NCBI RefSeq assembly: GCF_003544895.1
Contig: NZ_CP032125.1
Coordinates: forward strand, 3,052,001-3,116,000
Direction of reading: 5' to 3'
DNA: 64,000 bases
Source of the DNA: Profundibacter amoris
GTDB lineage: Bacteria > Pseudomonadota > Alphaproteobacteria > Rhodobacterales > Rhodobacteraceae
Shown here: positions 9,072 to 17,027 of the stretch, in pieces
Numbering within the stretch: position 1 is the stretch's first letter
How the letters are laid out: the number at the start of each line of letters is the position of its first letter
Translations under genes and position numbers: made by a program
The notes under the pieces: generated by a model
Databases searched by the model: none
Seen by the model: the letters and a program-made list of their open reading frames with translations, nothing else
Told to the model about the DNA's origin: nothing

Positions 9072-9091
9072 TAGGGCGTAGACCTATAAAC
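9072..9091 (+). repeat. 20-bp direct repeat, left copy
   Basis: TAGGGCGTAGACCTATAAAC occurs here and again, identical and in the same orientation, at 10286-10305. The copies bracket the regulator, membrane protein and small ORF of 9179-10288. This copy lies just before the terminator stem at 9089. Confidence 0.9.
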
Positions 9092-9120
9092 GCACAGCTT
9101 GCAAAGGCTGTGCGTTTTTT
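9089..9120 (+). terminator. Rho-independent terminator after the desaturase gene
   Basis: Perfect 10-bp stem, AACGCACAGC and GCTGTGCGTT, around an 8-base loop, running straight into a T tract. It separates the desaturase gene from the regulator gene at 9179. Confidence 0.88.
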
Positions 9121-9142
9121 GTTTACATTTACATGATTTCTA

Positions 9143-9166
9143 TTATTTCTGTCATTACAGAAATAA
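9143..9166. promoter_or_regulatory. Palindromic operator upstream of the GbsR/MarR-type regulator
   Basis: Perfect inverted repeat: arms TTATTTCTGT and ACAGAAATAA separated by CATT, 12 bases before the regulator start codon. The inner core TTTCTGT-N4-ACAGAAA is repeated exactly at 9722-9739 over the start codon of the next gene. A matched pair of palindromes flanking a DNA-binding protein gene is the pattern expected for an autoregulated local operator; binding itself is inferred. Confidence 0.75.
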
Positions 9167-9178
9167 GGAAATATATCT

Positions 9179-9706
9179 ATGGACCTCACCCCCGCCACCC
9201 GTGAATTCATCCTGCATTGGGGGGAAATGGGCACCAAATGGGGTGTAAACCGGTCTGTCGCGCAAATCCACGCGCTGCTGCACATCATGCCAAAACCCAT
9301 GACCGCCGAAGAGATCTGCGATGTTCTGGGGTTGGCGCGATCCAATGTTTCAACCGCCCTGAAAGAATTACAAAGCTGGAAACTGGTCAAAGCAACCCGC
9401 GAACTGGGGGACAGGCGCGATCATTTCAGTTCGGTTCAGGATGTATTCGATATGGTAGCGCTGATTGTCGAGGGGCGTCGCGAACGTGAATATCTGCCCA
9501 CCATCGACGCCCTGCGCCGTGTCACCAAAGAGGCCGAGGCTGACGGCACCCCGAAAGAAACCCGTGCCCGTATGACCGAAACGCTGGAAACCATGGAACA
9601 ACTGGACAACTGGTATCAGGACATCAACCGCCTGCCCCGTTCCGTGCAACTGACCATCATGAAACTGGGCGCTAAAATCGCCCGCTTCCTGCCGAAATCC
9701 GGCTAA
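9179..9706 (+). CDS. GbsR/MarR-family transcriptional regulator
   Basis: 175-residue cytoplasmic DNA-binding protein. The winged helix-turn-helix lies at about residues 28-85 (MTAEEICDVLGLARSNVSTALKEL as helix-turn-helix, then the wing with LGDRRDHF). The C-terminal half is helical (EGRREREYLPTIDALRRV...ETMEQLDNWYQDINRLP), consistent with dimerisation and effector sensing in the GbsR (COG1510-like) group. A 24-bp palindrome sits 12 bases upstream, and the same core covers the start of the next gene 23 bases downstream, so it probably represses both itself and the following membrane protein. The effector is unknown. Confidence 0.88.
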   Translation: MDLTPATREFILHWGEMGTKWGVNRSVAQIHALLHIMPKPMTAEEICDVLGLARSNVSTALKELQSWKLVKATRELGDRRDHFSSVQDVFDMVALIVEGRREREYLPTIDALRRVTKEAEADGTPKETRARMTETLETMEQLDNWYQDINRLPRSVQLTIMKLGAKIARFLPKSG

Positions 9707-9721
9707 TTTTTTACCTTGGAG

Positions 9722-9739
9722 TTTCTGTTATGACAGAAA
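9722..9739. promoter_or_regulatory. Second copy of the palindromic operator, over a start codon
   Basis: Arms TTTCTGT and ACAGAAA around TATG; the ATG at 9730 of the following gene lies inside the spacer. It matches the core of the 9143-9166 palindrome exactly in both arms and in spacer length. A bound protein here could block translation-proximal transcription, or the site may serve a downstream promoter. Confidence 0.7.
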
Positions 9740-10155
9740 TTTATGAAACTGACACCCTGAGAAACCGCCACCTGATCGATCCGGTTGCATTTATTGCGGC
9801 GCTTGTCCTTGCTCCTCTGCTGGTCGCAGCGCTGGGATTCTGGCTTGTGATCCCTGTATTCGCCGTTCTAATGGGCGGGCTGCCATATCTGCTTGCAGGT
9901 GGCCCGTTGTTGGCCTACGGGCTGCGTTATAATGAACCTTCTTTCTATGTTTTTGCCGGCATAGGCCTGCTTGCAAACACGGCGACTCCGTTGTTGGTCT
10001 TCTTGTTCTACATAGCGAAGGAAACACCAGAAGCAGCGCTAAGTCTTGCGGCCATGTCCTTCGGATTTGGCCTGATCTTTGCCCCGCTCTGGTGCGGCGT
10101 TTTTGCGATACTGTATCGCCACATGCGGCGTGAACTCTATTCCCACCCTCTTTGA
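9730..10155 (+). CDS. Unrecognised four-helix membrane protein
   Basis: 141 residues, strongly hydrophobic, with about four transmembrane helices (roughly 19-39, 43-64, 72-96, 104-129) and short charged ends (N-term MTEIYETDTLRNRH, C-term RHMRREL). I do not recognise a family. It follows the GbsR-type regulator by 23 bases, carries that regulator's putative operator over its start codon, and is followed by a 39-residue membrane ORF, so the three look like one module. The ATG is preceded by TTGGAG. Substrate or signal unknown. Confidence 0.72.
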   Translation: MTEIYETDTLRNRHLIDPVAFIAALVLAPLLVAALGFWLVIPVFAVLMGGLPYLLAGGPLLAYGLRYNEPSFYVFAGIGLLANTATPLLVFLFYIAKETPEAALSLAAMSFGFGLIFAPLWCGVFAILYRHMRRELYSHPL

Positions 10156-10168
10156 AAGGAGACCCGTA

Positions 10169-10288
10169 ATGACCTTTATCTACCTCACCTATTTCGCCGT
10201 GTTGCTGGCGCTTGTCGGTATGATCATGAAGATCGGTGCGGCGGCGGGGAATTGCCCCCGAACCACTGGTGCGACCAAATCCGCCTAG
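10169..10288 (+). CDS. 39-residue small membrane protein
   Basis: Begins at ATG 10169 behind a strong ribosome binding site (GAAAGGAGA), 13 bases after the upstream membrane protein. One hydrophobic helix (FIYLTYFAVLLALVGMIMKIG, positions about 3-23) and a polar tail with one Cys. The good Shine-Dalgarno site and tight spacing argue it is translated. Its stop codon TAG is the first three bases of the right copy of the 20-bp repeat. Function unknown; small single-helix proteins often modulate a larger membrane partner. Confidence 0.62.
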   Translation: MTFIYLTYFAVLLALVGMIMKIGAAAGNCPRTTGATKSA

Positions 10289-10305
10289 GGCGTAGACCTA
10301 TAAAC
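10286..10305 (+). repeat. 20-bp direct repeat, right copy
   Basis: Identical to 9072-9091, same orientation, 1,214 bases apart. A degenerate relative, TAGGTCGTAGAC, begins at the stop codon of the 15996-16322 gene (about 16320), so the element may be a wider family placed at gene ends. Confidence 0.9.
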
Positions 10306-10350
10306 CCTAGGAACGAATAGCGCATCCTTTCGGGTGCACCATTGTTTTGT

Positions 10351-11724
10351 TCAGTAATTATACTCGCCATATATCCGGCTCAGATCCCCGTTCCATTCGC
10401 CGTAATATTTCTCGAGCAGCTCGTCCGCAGGCACCTTGCCCTCTTCCACACTGTCGATCAGCGCATTCAGGAAATGGCGCTCGTCCAGCACCATGCCGCC
10501 GGCACCGGGTTTGGCGCGGGCCTTTAGCCCTTCTTCGGAAATCGCCAGAACCTCGCGGGCCAGATCCTGCATGCTGCGCCCGCCGACCTTTGCCTGAAGC
10601 GCATCGACAGAGGCCCCCACGCGCCACGCTTCGCGGGTTTCGGCATCCCAATCCTTAGCCAGATCCCACGCCGCATCCAGCGCAGCCTGATCATACATCA
10701 GGCCGGTCCAGAATGCCGGCAGGGCGCACAGCCGCCGCCACGGACCGCCATCGGCCCCGCGCATTTCCATATACTGTTTGATCCGCGCCTCGGGGAACAG
10801 GGTGGTCAGATGGTCCGCCCAATCCGACATGGTGGGTTTTTCACCCGGCAAGGCGGGCAGTTCACCCTTTAGAAAATCGCGGAACGACATGCCCAGCGCG
10901 TCAATATATTTGCCGTCGCGATAGACAAAATACATCGGCACATCCAGCGCGTATTCGACATAGCGTTCAAACCCCATCCCGTCCTCGAACACAAAGGGCA
11001 ACATACCCGTGCGCGCCGGATCCAGACCGCGCCAGATGCGCGACCGCCAGCTTTTGTGGCCGTTCGGTTTGCCCTCGAAAAACGGGGAATTGGCAAACAG
11101 CGCGGTGGCCACCGGTTGCAGCGCCAATGCGACGCGGAATTTCTGCACCATGTCCGCTTCAGAGCCGAAATCAAGGTTCACCTGAACCGTACAGGTGCGA
11201 TACATCATCTGCGTGCCGTGGGTGCCGACCTTGGCCATGTAATCGGTCATCAGGCGGTAACGGCCCTTGGGCATCACCGGCATGTCCTCGTGTTTCCAGA
11301 TCGGCGCGGCCCCCAGCCCCAGAAACCGCACGCCCGCGCCATCGGCCACGGACTGGACCTCGCGCAGGTGCACGTTTACCTCGTCGCAGGTCTGGTGGAT
11401 GGTGCACAGCGGCGCGCCCGACAGTTCCAGTTGCCCGCCCGGTTCCAGACTGATGTTGGCCCCGTCCTTGGACAGGCCGATGATATTTCCCTCTTCGTAA
11501 ACCGGATCCCAACCGAATTGCGCCCGCAACCCTTCCAGAATCGCCTTGATCGAATGTCTGCCCTCGTAGGGCAGCGGCTTGTGGGTGTCTTTGCAATAGC
11601 CGAATTTCTCGTGCTCGGTGCCGATGCGCCAATCATCCTTTGGCTTGCAGCCATCGGCCAGATATTGCGCCAGATCGGCGTGGTTTTCGATCGGGGCGCT
11701 GCCGCCGGATTGGGGGATGGACAT
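10351..11724 (-). CDS. gshA: Glutamate-cysteine ligase
   Basis: First enzyme of glutathione synthesis, joining glutamate and cysteine with ATP. 457 residues, matching the plant/alphaproteobacterial GCS2-type ligase. Seen: WRIGTEHEKFGY near the N-terminus, ISLEPGGQLELSGAP, the MYRTCTVQVNLDF substrate strand, and the YGEWNGDL C-terminal region. I chose the ATG at 11724 (MSIPQSGGSAPIE), with GAGG upstream, over the longer 11775 start. Expressed alone; the next gene on this strand begins at 12303. Confidence 0.94.
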   Translation of the reverse strand: MSIPQSGGSAPIENHADLAQYLADGCKPKDDWRIGTEHEKFGYCKDTHKPLPYEGRHSIKAILEGLRAQFGWDPVYEEGNIIGLSKDGANISLEPGGQLELSGAPLCTIHQTCDEVNVHLREVQSVADGAGVRFLGLGAAPIWKHEDMPVMPKGRYRLMTDYMAKVGTHGTQMMYRTCTVQVNLDFGSEADMVQKFRVALALQPVATALFANSPFFEGKPNGHKSWRSRIWRGLDPARTGMLPFVFEDGMGFERYVEYALDVPMYFVYRDGKYIDALGMSFRDFLKGELPALPGEKPTMSDWADHLTTLFPEARIKQYMEMRGADGGPWRRLCALPAFWTGLMYDQAALDAAWDLAKDWDAETREAWRVGASVDALQAKVGGRSMQDLAREVLAISEEGLKARAKPGAGGMVLDERHFLNALIDSVEEGKVPADELLEKYYGEWNGDLSRIYGEYNY

Positions 11725-11787
11725 GTTCTGGGCCTCGCTCTGTTCGCTATTCAATAAGGCCAGAGTTGGAGCCAAATGTGCGGGATG

Positions 11788-12303
11788 TCAATGCAGATAG
11801 GCTGTGCGTTTTTGCCATATCACGACAGGTTGAGCAGGGCGCGCATTCAACGCGTTCAGCATCTTTTGCGTGGCAAAGCCGTTCAGCACGCTGAAGGCAT
11901 CAAACAGGTCCTCGGAATGTTCGGCATCGGTAGGGATCGATAGCGAGGTCTGGCCCGGCTCGACCAACAGCCAATGATGCGTGCCGGATTCAGATGGGAT
12001 CAGTTCAACACGGATCAGCCCCTCGATCGACACCGAACCGCCGGTATGCGGGCCGAAATAGATGATCTGCCGTTCGTCCACCTGCACCACACCGGCCCCG
12101 CCATCGCCAATGCGAAACCGCGCCCGTTGCCAACCGGCAAACAGGCCCACCGCGCCGAGTGCGGCTATGACCCAGCCGAAACCGGCGATCAATCCGAATG
12201 ACGTCAGGCCCAGCCACAGCCCCCACAGGAACACCACCAGTGCCACCAGCACTTCGCGCCAGCGCCAGAAAAATGCGCGGGATTCGGGGCGGACAAAGGA
12301 CAT
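11788..12303 (-). CDS. Two-helix membrane protein of unknown function
   Basis: 171 residues: basic N-terminus, two adjacent membrane helices (about 18-37 and 39-60), then a soluble beta-rich domain with FGPHTGGSVSIEGLIRVELIPSESGTHHW. The pattern resembles small bPH-like or DUF-type proteins, but I cannot name it. Its ATG abuts the rsmE stop codon (no gap), so it is co-transcribed with rsmE. Confidence 0.72.
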   Translation of the reverse strand: MSFVRPESRAFFWRWREVLVALVVFLWGLWLGLTSFGLIAGFGWVIAALGAVGLFAGWQRARFRIGDGGAGVVQVDERQIIYFGPHTGGSVSIEGLIRVELIPSESGTHHWLLVEPGQTSLSIPTDAEHSEDLFDAFSVLNGFATQKMLNALNARPAQPVVIWQKRTAYLH

Positions 12304-13029
12304 CTACCAATCCCCCAACGTGGCCTGCCACAGCGTAATCGCCGCCACTGCCGCCGTATCTGCCCGCAAGATACGCGGGCCAAGGCTGATTTTGGTGACA
12401 AAGGGCAGTGCCGATAGCTGCTCACGTTCCTCACTGCTAAAACCCCCTTCGGGGCCAATCAGGATGGCCCATTTTTCCTGCCCTGCCTGCGCTGCCAGCA
12501 CTTCCCGCGCGCCCGCAAGGGATTCGTCGCAGAACACCAGTTGGCGATCCTTGGGCCAGTCGGCCAGCATGGCATCCAGCCGCCGGATGTCGTCAACTTC
12601 GGGCACATAGGTTGCGCCGCATTGCTCGGCGGCTTCCAGCGCGTGGGCTTGCAAACGGTCCTGCCGGATGCGCTCGGCATTGGTGAAGCGTGTCTGCACC
12701 GGACAAATCCGCGCCGCGCCCAGTTCGGTGGCCTTTTCCACGATAAACGCGGTGCGGGCCTTTTTGATCGGGGCGAACAGCAGCCACAGGTCGGGCGGCA
12801 TCTGCAACGGGCGGGTTTGCGACAGGCATTCCAGCACGCCCTTGCGCTTGCCGGCCTCGACCACCTCGGCCAGATATTCGCCATCTGCGCCGTTGAACAA
12901 CAGCACATGCGCGCCCTGTTTCAACCGCATCACCCCGAAAAGGTAATGCGCCTGATCACGGGTCAAAGGAATGGTTTGCCCCGCCCCCAATGCCTGCGTT
13001 ACACAGAGCCTGATCTTAGCATTCTTCAT
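12304..13029 (-). CDS. rsmE: 16S rRNA (uracil1498-N3)-methyltransferase
   Basis: Methylates U1498 of 16S rRNA using S-adenosylmethionine. 241 residues from the ATG at 13029. The SPOUT trefoil-knot motifs are clear: LIGPEGGFSSEE and the C-terminal LGPRILRADTAAVAAI. The N-terminal PUA-like domain includes HYLFGVMRLKQGAHVLLFNG. The start is only 12 bases from the divergent ubiA start at 13042; a longer start at 13071 is open but would run into ubiA. The next gene follows without a gap. Confidence 0.93.
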   Translation of the reverse strand: MKNAKIRLCVTQALGAGQTIPLTRDQAHYLFGVMRLKQGAHVLLFNGADGEYLAEVVEAGKRKGVLECLSQTRPLQMPPDLWLLFAPIKKARTAFIVEKATELGAARICPVQTRFTNAERIRQDRLQAHALEAAEQCGATYVPEVDDIRRLDAMLADWPKDRQLVFCDESLAGAREVLAAQAGQEKWAILIGPEGGFSSEEREQLSALPFVTKISLGPRILRADTAAVAAITLWQATLGDW

Positions 13030-13041
13030 GGACCGAACCAT

Positions 13042-14010
13042 ATGCCCGACACTTCCGAATTGCCAGAGCAACAGGGACAGGTTTCCGATGCCGTTAAAGG
13101 TAACTGGGTCGATACAATCGCGCCCGAATGGACCCGCCCCTATCTGCGCCTGAGCCGCGCCGACCGGCCGATCGGCACATGGCTGTTGCTGCTACCCTGC
13201 TGGTGGGGTGTGCTGCTGGCGGCGCTGCATGGCGGTGATTTTGGCAGGTTCGATATCTGGATCATCATCGCCTGTGCCGCCGGTGCCTGGCTGATGCGCG
13301 GCGCGGGCTGCACCTGGAACGACATCACCGACCGCAAGATCGACGCGCAGGTCGAGCGCACACGGTCGCGCCCCATCCCGTCAGGACAGGTCAGCGTCAG
13401 GGGCGCCATTATCTGGATGGCGCTGCAATCGCTGGTGGCCTTTGCCATTCTGCTGACCTTCAACCGCTACACCATCCTGCTGGGCATCAGTTCGCTGGTC
13501 TTGGTGGCAATCTATCCCTTTGCCAAACGCTTTACATGGTGGCCGCAGGTGTTCCTTGGACTGGCGTTCAACTGGGGCGCTTTGCTGGCATGGGCGGCCC
13601 ATTCGGGGCAACTGCACTGGCCTGCCGTATTGCTGTATCTGGCGGGCATCGCATGGACGCTGTTTTACGACACGATCTATGCCTTTCAGGATACCGAGGA
13701 CGACGCCATGATCGGAGTGAAATCCACCGCGCGGCTGTTTGGCGTCAATGCCACAAAATGGCTGACCGGCTTTATGATTCTGTCCGTAACCTTGCTGGCA
13801 ACGGCCGTGATTCTATCGCTTTCGGACAAACAGAACCCGATGGTCATGGTGATAGCACTGGCCGGACCGTGGGCCTTTGGCTGGCATCTGGCGTGGCAAA
13901 TGCGCAGTCTGGATACGGACAATCCGCAAATCTGCCTGCGATTGTTTCGCGCCAACCGTGATTCAGGCCTCATCTTTGCGCTGTTTCTTGCCGTTGCGCT
14001 ATTGCTGTGA
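13042..14010 (+). CDS. ubiA: 4-hydroxybenzoate polyprenyltransferase
   Basis: Inner-membrane prenyltransferase that attaches the polyprenyl tail to 4-hydroxybenzoate in ubiquinone synthesis. 322 residues with about eight helices. First Asp-rich motif N93-D94-ITD97-RKID101 and the second FYDTIYAFQDTEDD, both needed to bind Mg-prenyl diphosphate. The reading frame stays open far upstream, but residues before 13042 lie antisense to rsmE and look spurious. It is divergent from rsmE with 12 bases between start codons. Confidence 0.95.
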   Translation: MPDTSELPEQQGQVSDAVKGNWVDTIAPEWTRPYLRLSRADRPIGTWLLLLPCWWGVLLAALHGGDFGRFDIWIIIACAAGAWLMRGAGCTWNDITDRKIDAQVERTRSRPIPSGQVSVRGAIIWMALQSLVAFAILLTFNRYTILLGISSLVLVAIYPFAKRFTWWPQVFLGLAFNWGALLAWAAHSGQLHWPAVLLYLAGIAWTLFYDTIYAFQDTEDDAMIGVKSTARLFGVNATKWLTGFMILSVTLLATAVILSLSDKQNPMVMVIALAGPWAFGWHLAWQMRSLDTDNPQICLRLFRANRDSGLIFALFLAVALLL

Positions 14011-14071
14011 TTGAACATCGGCAAGATGCGGCCTAGACAGAGAAAAACCTCACCGGACAATTCGAGTTATC

Positions 14072-16003
14072 ATGCGCCTTTCCAAAATATTCTCGATCCT
14101 TGCTGTCTTTCTGATTGCTGGCACCGTTAGCACCTTTGGTGCCATGCGTGCGGCCGACTTTATCGAAGAACGCTCACTTGCAGATGTGACCAATGCGCTG
14201 GTTGCCCAAGACCATACATGGGTTTCCGTGCATGTGGACGGCCTGCGAGTGGAATTGACCGGCACTGCGCCAGACGAGGCCACACGCTTCAAGGCGCTGA
14301 CCGTCGCCAACAGCATTGTTGATGCGGAACGGGTGATCAACAGCATGGATGTGCTGGACGCCGCCGCCATTGCGCCGCCAAAATTCAGCGTCGAGATTTT
14401 GCGAAACAACGAGGGGATTTCGCTGATCGGGCTTATTCCGACATCCTCGGACCGCGAAGAAATCGTGTCGTCGATCGAGGGGTTGACCAAAGGCACCGAA
14501 ATTACCGACATGCTGGACACAAGCGACTATCCGGCCCCCGATGGATGGGAAGCGGCCTTGAAGTTTGGCCTGAATGCCGTGCACGATCTGCCCAAATCCA
14601 AGGTTTCGATATCCGAAGACGGTGTTGCGGTTACCGCCATTGCCGGCAGTATCGAGGAAAAGCGCAAGATCGAGGCCCAATTGGCCCGCAAGGCGCCGGA
14701 TAACATGTCGCTGATCACAAAAATCACGGCACCACGCCCCGTGATCACGCCTTTCACGACACGGTTTGTCATAGATGGCGACAATGCCCATTTCGACGCC
14801 TGTTCCGCCGACAGCGCCGACACCCACGCCAAAATCATCAGTGCCGCGCTGGATGTGGGCCTGAATGGCAAAACCGATTGCACCATCGGGCTGGGTGTGC
14901 CGACCACATCCTGGGGCGACGCCGTTGCCAGCGGCATCAAGGCGCTGAACGATATTGGCGGCGGCAGCATCACCTTTTCGGATGCCGATGTGACTCTGGT
15001 CGCACTGGATACCACCCCGCAGGCCACATTTGACCGCGTGGTAGGTGAGTTGAAAGCAGCCCTGCCCGATGTATTTTCACTGCATGCCGTTCTGCCCGAA
15101 CCCGTCAAAATTGACGGCACGGGCGAAGGCAAAGGATCGCCCGAATTTGTCGCAACCCTCAGCCCCGAAGGTCAGGTGCAATTGCGTGGACGTGTCACGA
15201 ATGAACGCACACGTGCCGCCGTTGACAGCTATTCCCGCGCCCGTTTCGGCAGCAAGGTCGTTTATGATGCCACCCGTCTGGACGAAGAACTGCCCGATGG
15301 CTGGCCGATCCGCGTTCTGGCGGGTCTTGAAGCGTTGGCGGAACTGAACCACGGTAGCGTTGTGGTGCAGGAAAACTTTGTCGAAGTGCGTGGCATTACC
15401 GGCAATCCCGATGCACGGGCGAATGTTGCACGGCTGTTGTCCGAGAAACTGGGCGCGTCTGAGAATTACGGTATCGACATAAAATACGAAAAAGCGCTGG
15501 ATCCGGTTGCAGGGCTGCTGAAACCTGCTGAATGCGTTGATAACATCAATGAAATTCTGTCAGAACGTAAAATCAGCTTTGCCCCGGGATCGGCGGAACT
15601 GGACAGTGCGGGTCAGGCCGTTGTGGACCGGATTGCCGATATCCTGAAAACCTGCAACAAACCGCGGATTGAAATTGCCGGCCACACAGACAGCCAGGGC
15701 CGCGAAGTGATGAACCTGAACCTGTCGCAAGCCCGTGCCGATGCCGTTTTGCAAGGGTTGATTGCACGCAAGGTTCTAACCTCTGGGATGCGCGCCAAAG
15801 GCTATGGCGAATCTGTGCCCGTCGCGGACAACAAAACGGAAGAGGGCCGCGAGGCCAACCGGCGGATCGAGTTCAACCTGATTGTTCCGGCAAAAGTGCA
15901 AGAAGAGGCCACGGGCCTTGAACAGATGGAAGCCCCGGCAGTAGAACAACCACATACAGACAACAGCCATCCCGAACCGGCGGAGACCACACCTAATGAA
16001 TAG
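14072..16003 (+). CDS. OmpA-family envelope protein with BON-like repeats
   Basis: 643 residues. Signal/anchor helix at about 6-27, then a long periplasmic part made of BON-like units (for example VSVHVDGLRVELTGTAPDEATRFKA and similar LxGxIxxxxxR strands later), and a C-terminal OmpA peptidoglycan-binding domain at about 490-605 with IEIAGHTDSQG, NLNLSQARADAV and GYGESVPVADNKTEEGREANRRIEF. The last 35 residues are Glu/Pro-rich. It overlaps the next gene by 8 bases. It probably tethers the envelope to peptidoglycan; the role of the BON-like array (lipid or surface binding in other proteins) is inferred. Confidence 0.85.
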   Translation: MRLSKIFSILAVFLIAGTVSTFGAMRAADFIEERSLADVTNALVAQDHTWVSVHVDGLRVELTGTAPDEATRFKALTVANSIVDAERVINSMDVLDAAAIAPPKFSVEILRNNEGISLIGLIPTSSDREEIVSSIEGLTKGTEITDMLDTSDYPAPDGWEAALKFGLNAVHDLPKSKVSISEDGVAVTAIAGSIEEKRKIEAQLARKAPDNMSLITKITAPRPVITPFTTRFVIDGDNAHFDACSADSADTHAKIISAALDVGLNGKTDCTIGLGVPTTSWGDAVASGIKALNDIGGGSITFSDADVTLVALDTTPQATFDRVVGELKAALPDVFSLHAVLPEPVKIDGTGEGKGSPEFVATLSPEGQVQLRGRVTNERTRAAVDSYSRARFGSKVVYDATRLDEELPDGWPIRVLAGLEALAELNHGSVVVQENFVEVRGITGNPDARANVARLLSEKLGASENYGIDIKYEKALDPVAGLLKPAECVDNINEILSERKISFAPGSAELDSAGQAVVDRIADILKTCNKPRIEIAGHTDSQGREVMNLNLSQARADAVLQGLIARKVLTSGMRAKGYGESVPVADNKTEEGREANRRIEFNLIVPAKVQEEATGLEQMEAPAVEQPHTDNSHPEPAETTPNE

Positions 16004-16322
16004 AACCGAAATTATCACCGCCATTGCGATCATTCTATTTGTCGCCTTTGTGCTAGGCTGGTTCGCACATTGGCTGTTGCACCGGTTCACCCGTGTCTCG
16101 CAGGCCGATCTGGGTGAGTTGGACAACATGGCGCAGGCCCTGCACGAAGCCGAGGAAACCCGCGATCAGGCAATTACCTATTTGCAGCAACGCGAAGCGG
16201 AAATGACCAACCAGTTGACCCAGACCGAAGCGGAATTATCAGCCGCAATGGACGGCTTGCGTGCTGCGCGGCAAGAGGCGGAAGAACTGCGGGCCTATGT
16301 CGAGAAGATTAATCGGGACTAG
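15996..16322 (+). CDS. Membrane-anchored coiled-coil protein, partner of the OmpA/BON protein
   Basis: 108 residues: one N-terminal helix (about 6-29) and then a continuous heptad-like coiled coil from about 35 to 104, rich in Glu, Gln and Ala. Start ATG at 15996 overlaps the 3' end of the OmpA-like gene, so translation is likely coupled. No family name can be given. The single anchor and coiled coil recall YtxH or DUF-type spacer proteins of the inner membrane. Confidence 0.7.
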   Translation: MNRTEIITAIAIILFVAFVLGWFAHWLLHRFTRVSQADLGELDNMAQALHEAEETRDQAITYLQQREAEMTNQLTQTEAELSAAMDGLRAARQEAEELRAYVEKINRD

Positions 16323-16332
16323 GTCGTAGACG

Positions 16333-16776
16333 CTACCATTTGGTTAGCGCGTCTTCGTCCTCGTCCTTGGCGGCGACCCATTCGGCACCATCGGTGGTGA
16401 ATTCTTTCTTCCAGAACGGCGCGCGGGATTTCAGGTAATCCATCAGGAACATCGCCGCCTCGAACGCGTCCCCCCGATGCGGGGATGCCGTGGCCACCAT
16501 CATGATCAGATCACCGGGGCGCAGGGTGCCGTAGCGGTGGATGATCAGGCAACCCTTCAGGTTCCAGCGTTTCATCGCCTCGGCCTCGATCCCTTTCAGG
16601 GCGTTTTCGGTCATGCCGGGGTAATGTTCCATCTCCATGCGTTCCAGATCACCATCCGGCGTGTTGCGCACGATGCCGGTGAAACTGACCACCGCCCCCG
16701 CATCATCACGTCCAAGGGCAAAACCCTGAACCTCGGCCCCCAGATCAAACGCTTGTTCCTGAACCCGAACGGTCAT
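16333..16776 (-). CDS. moaE: Molybdopterin synthase catalytic subunit
   Basis: Transfers sulfur from the MoaD thiocarboxylate to precursor Z, making molybdopterin. 147 residues, normal. Seen: GAVVSFTGIVR, MEMEHYPGMTE, and the active-site stretch IHRYGTLRPGD with ASPHRGDAFEA; the Lys-containing FWKKE segment near the end matches the catalytic lysine region. It follows moaD with a 2-base gap. Confidence 0.95.
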   Translation of the reverse strand: MTVRVQEQAFDLGAEVQGFALGRDDAGAVVSFTGIVRNTPDGDLERMEMEHYPGMTENALKGIEAEAMKRWNLKGCLIIHRYGTLRPGDLIMMVATASPHRGDAFEAAMFLMDYLKSRAPFWKKEFTTDGAEWVAAKDEDEDALTKW

Positions 16777-16778
16777 TG

Positions 16779-17027
16779 TCAGCCACCTGTCATCGGCGGG
16801 AAAAATGCCACTTCGCGCGCACCGGCCAGCGGGGCGTCAAAACCGGTCAGTTCCTGATCTACAGCCACCCGCAGGGCTGAAACATCCTCGAACGCGGCGG
16901 CATAGCGTTCTTCGCGCGCTTTCAGTTCCTCGACCAGATCGGCCACCGTTGCGGCACCGGTTTCAACCTGTTCTTTCGGCAATCCGATGCGTTCGCGCAC
17001 CCATGCGAAATACAGAACGTCAATCAT
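16779..17027 (-). CDS. moaD: Molybdopterin synthase sulfur carrier subunit
   Basis: 82-residue ubiquitin-like sulfur carrier ending in the required Gly-Gly (PPMTGG), which is activated as a thiocarboxylate. Starts with IDVLYFAWVRERIG, the first beta strand of the fold. Overlaps pgsA by 4 bases upstream and precedes moaE. Confidence 0.95.
   Translation of the reverse strand: MIDVLYFAWVRERIGLPKEQVETGAATVADLVEELKAREERYAAAFEDVSALRVAVDQELTGFDAPLAGAREVAFFPPMTGG

Noticed and set aside
10313-10350. Hairpin between the small ORF and gshA as a terminator
   Set aside because: The stem GCATCC/GGGTGC has a wobble pair and poor extension, and neither strand has a convincing T tract.
12541-13041. Long N-terminal extension of the ubiA reading frame
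   Set aside because: It runs antisense through rsmE and shows no UbiA similarity; conserved sequence begins at ATG 13042.
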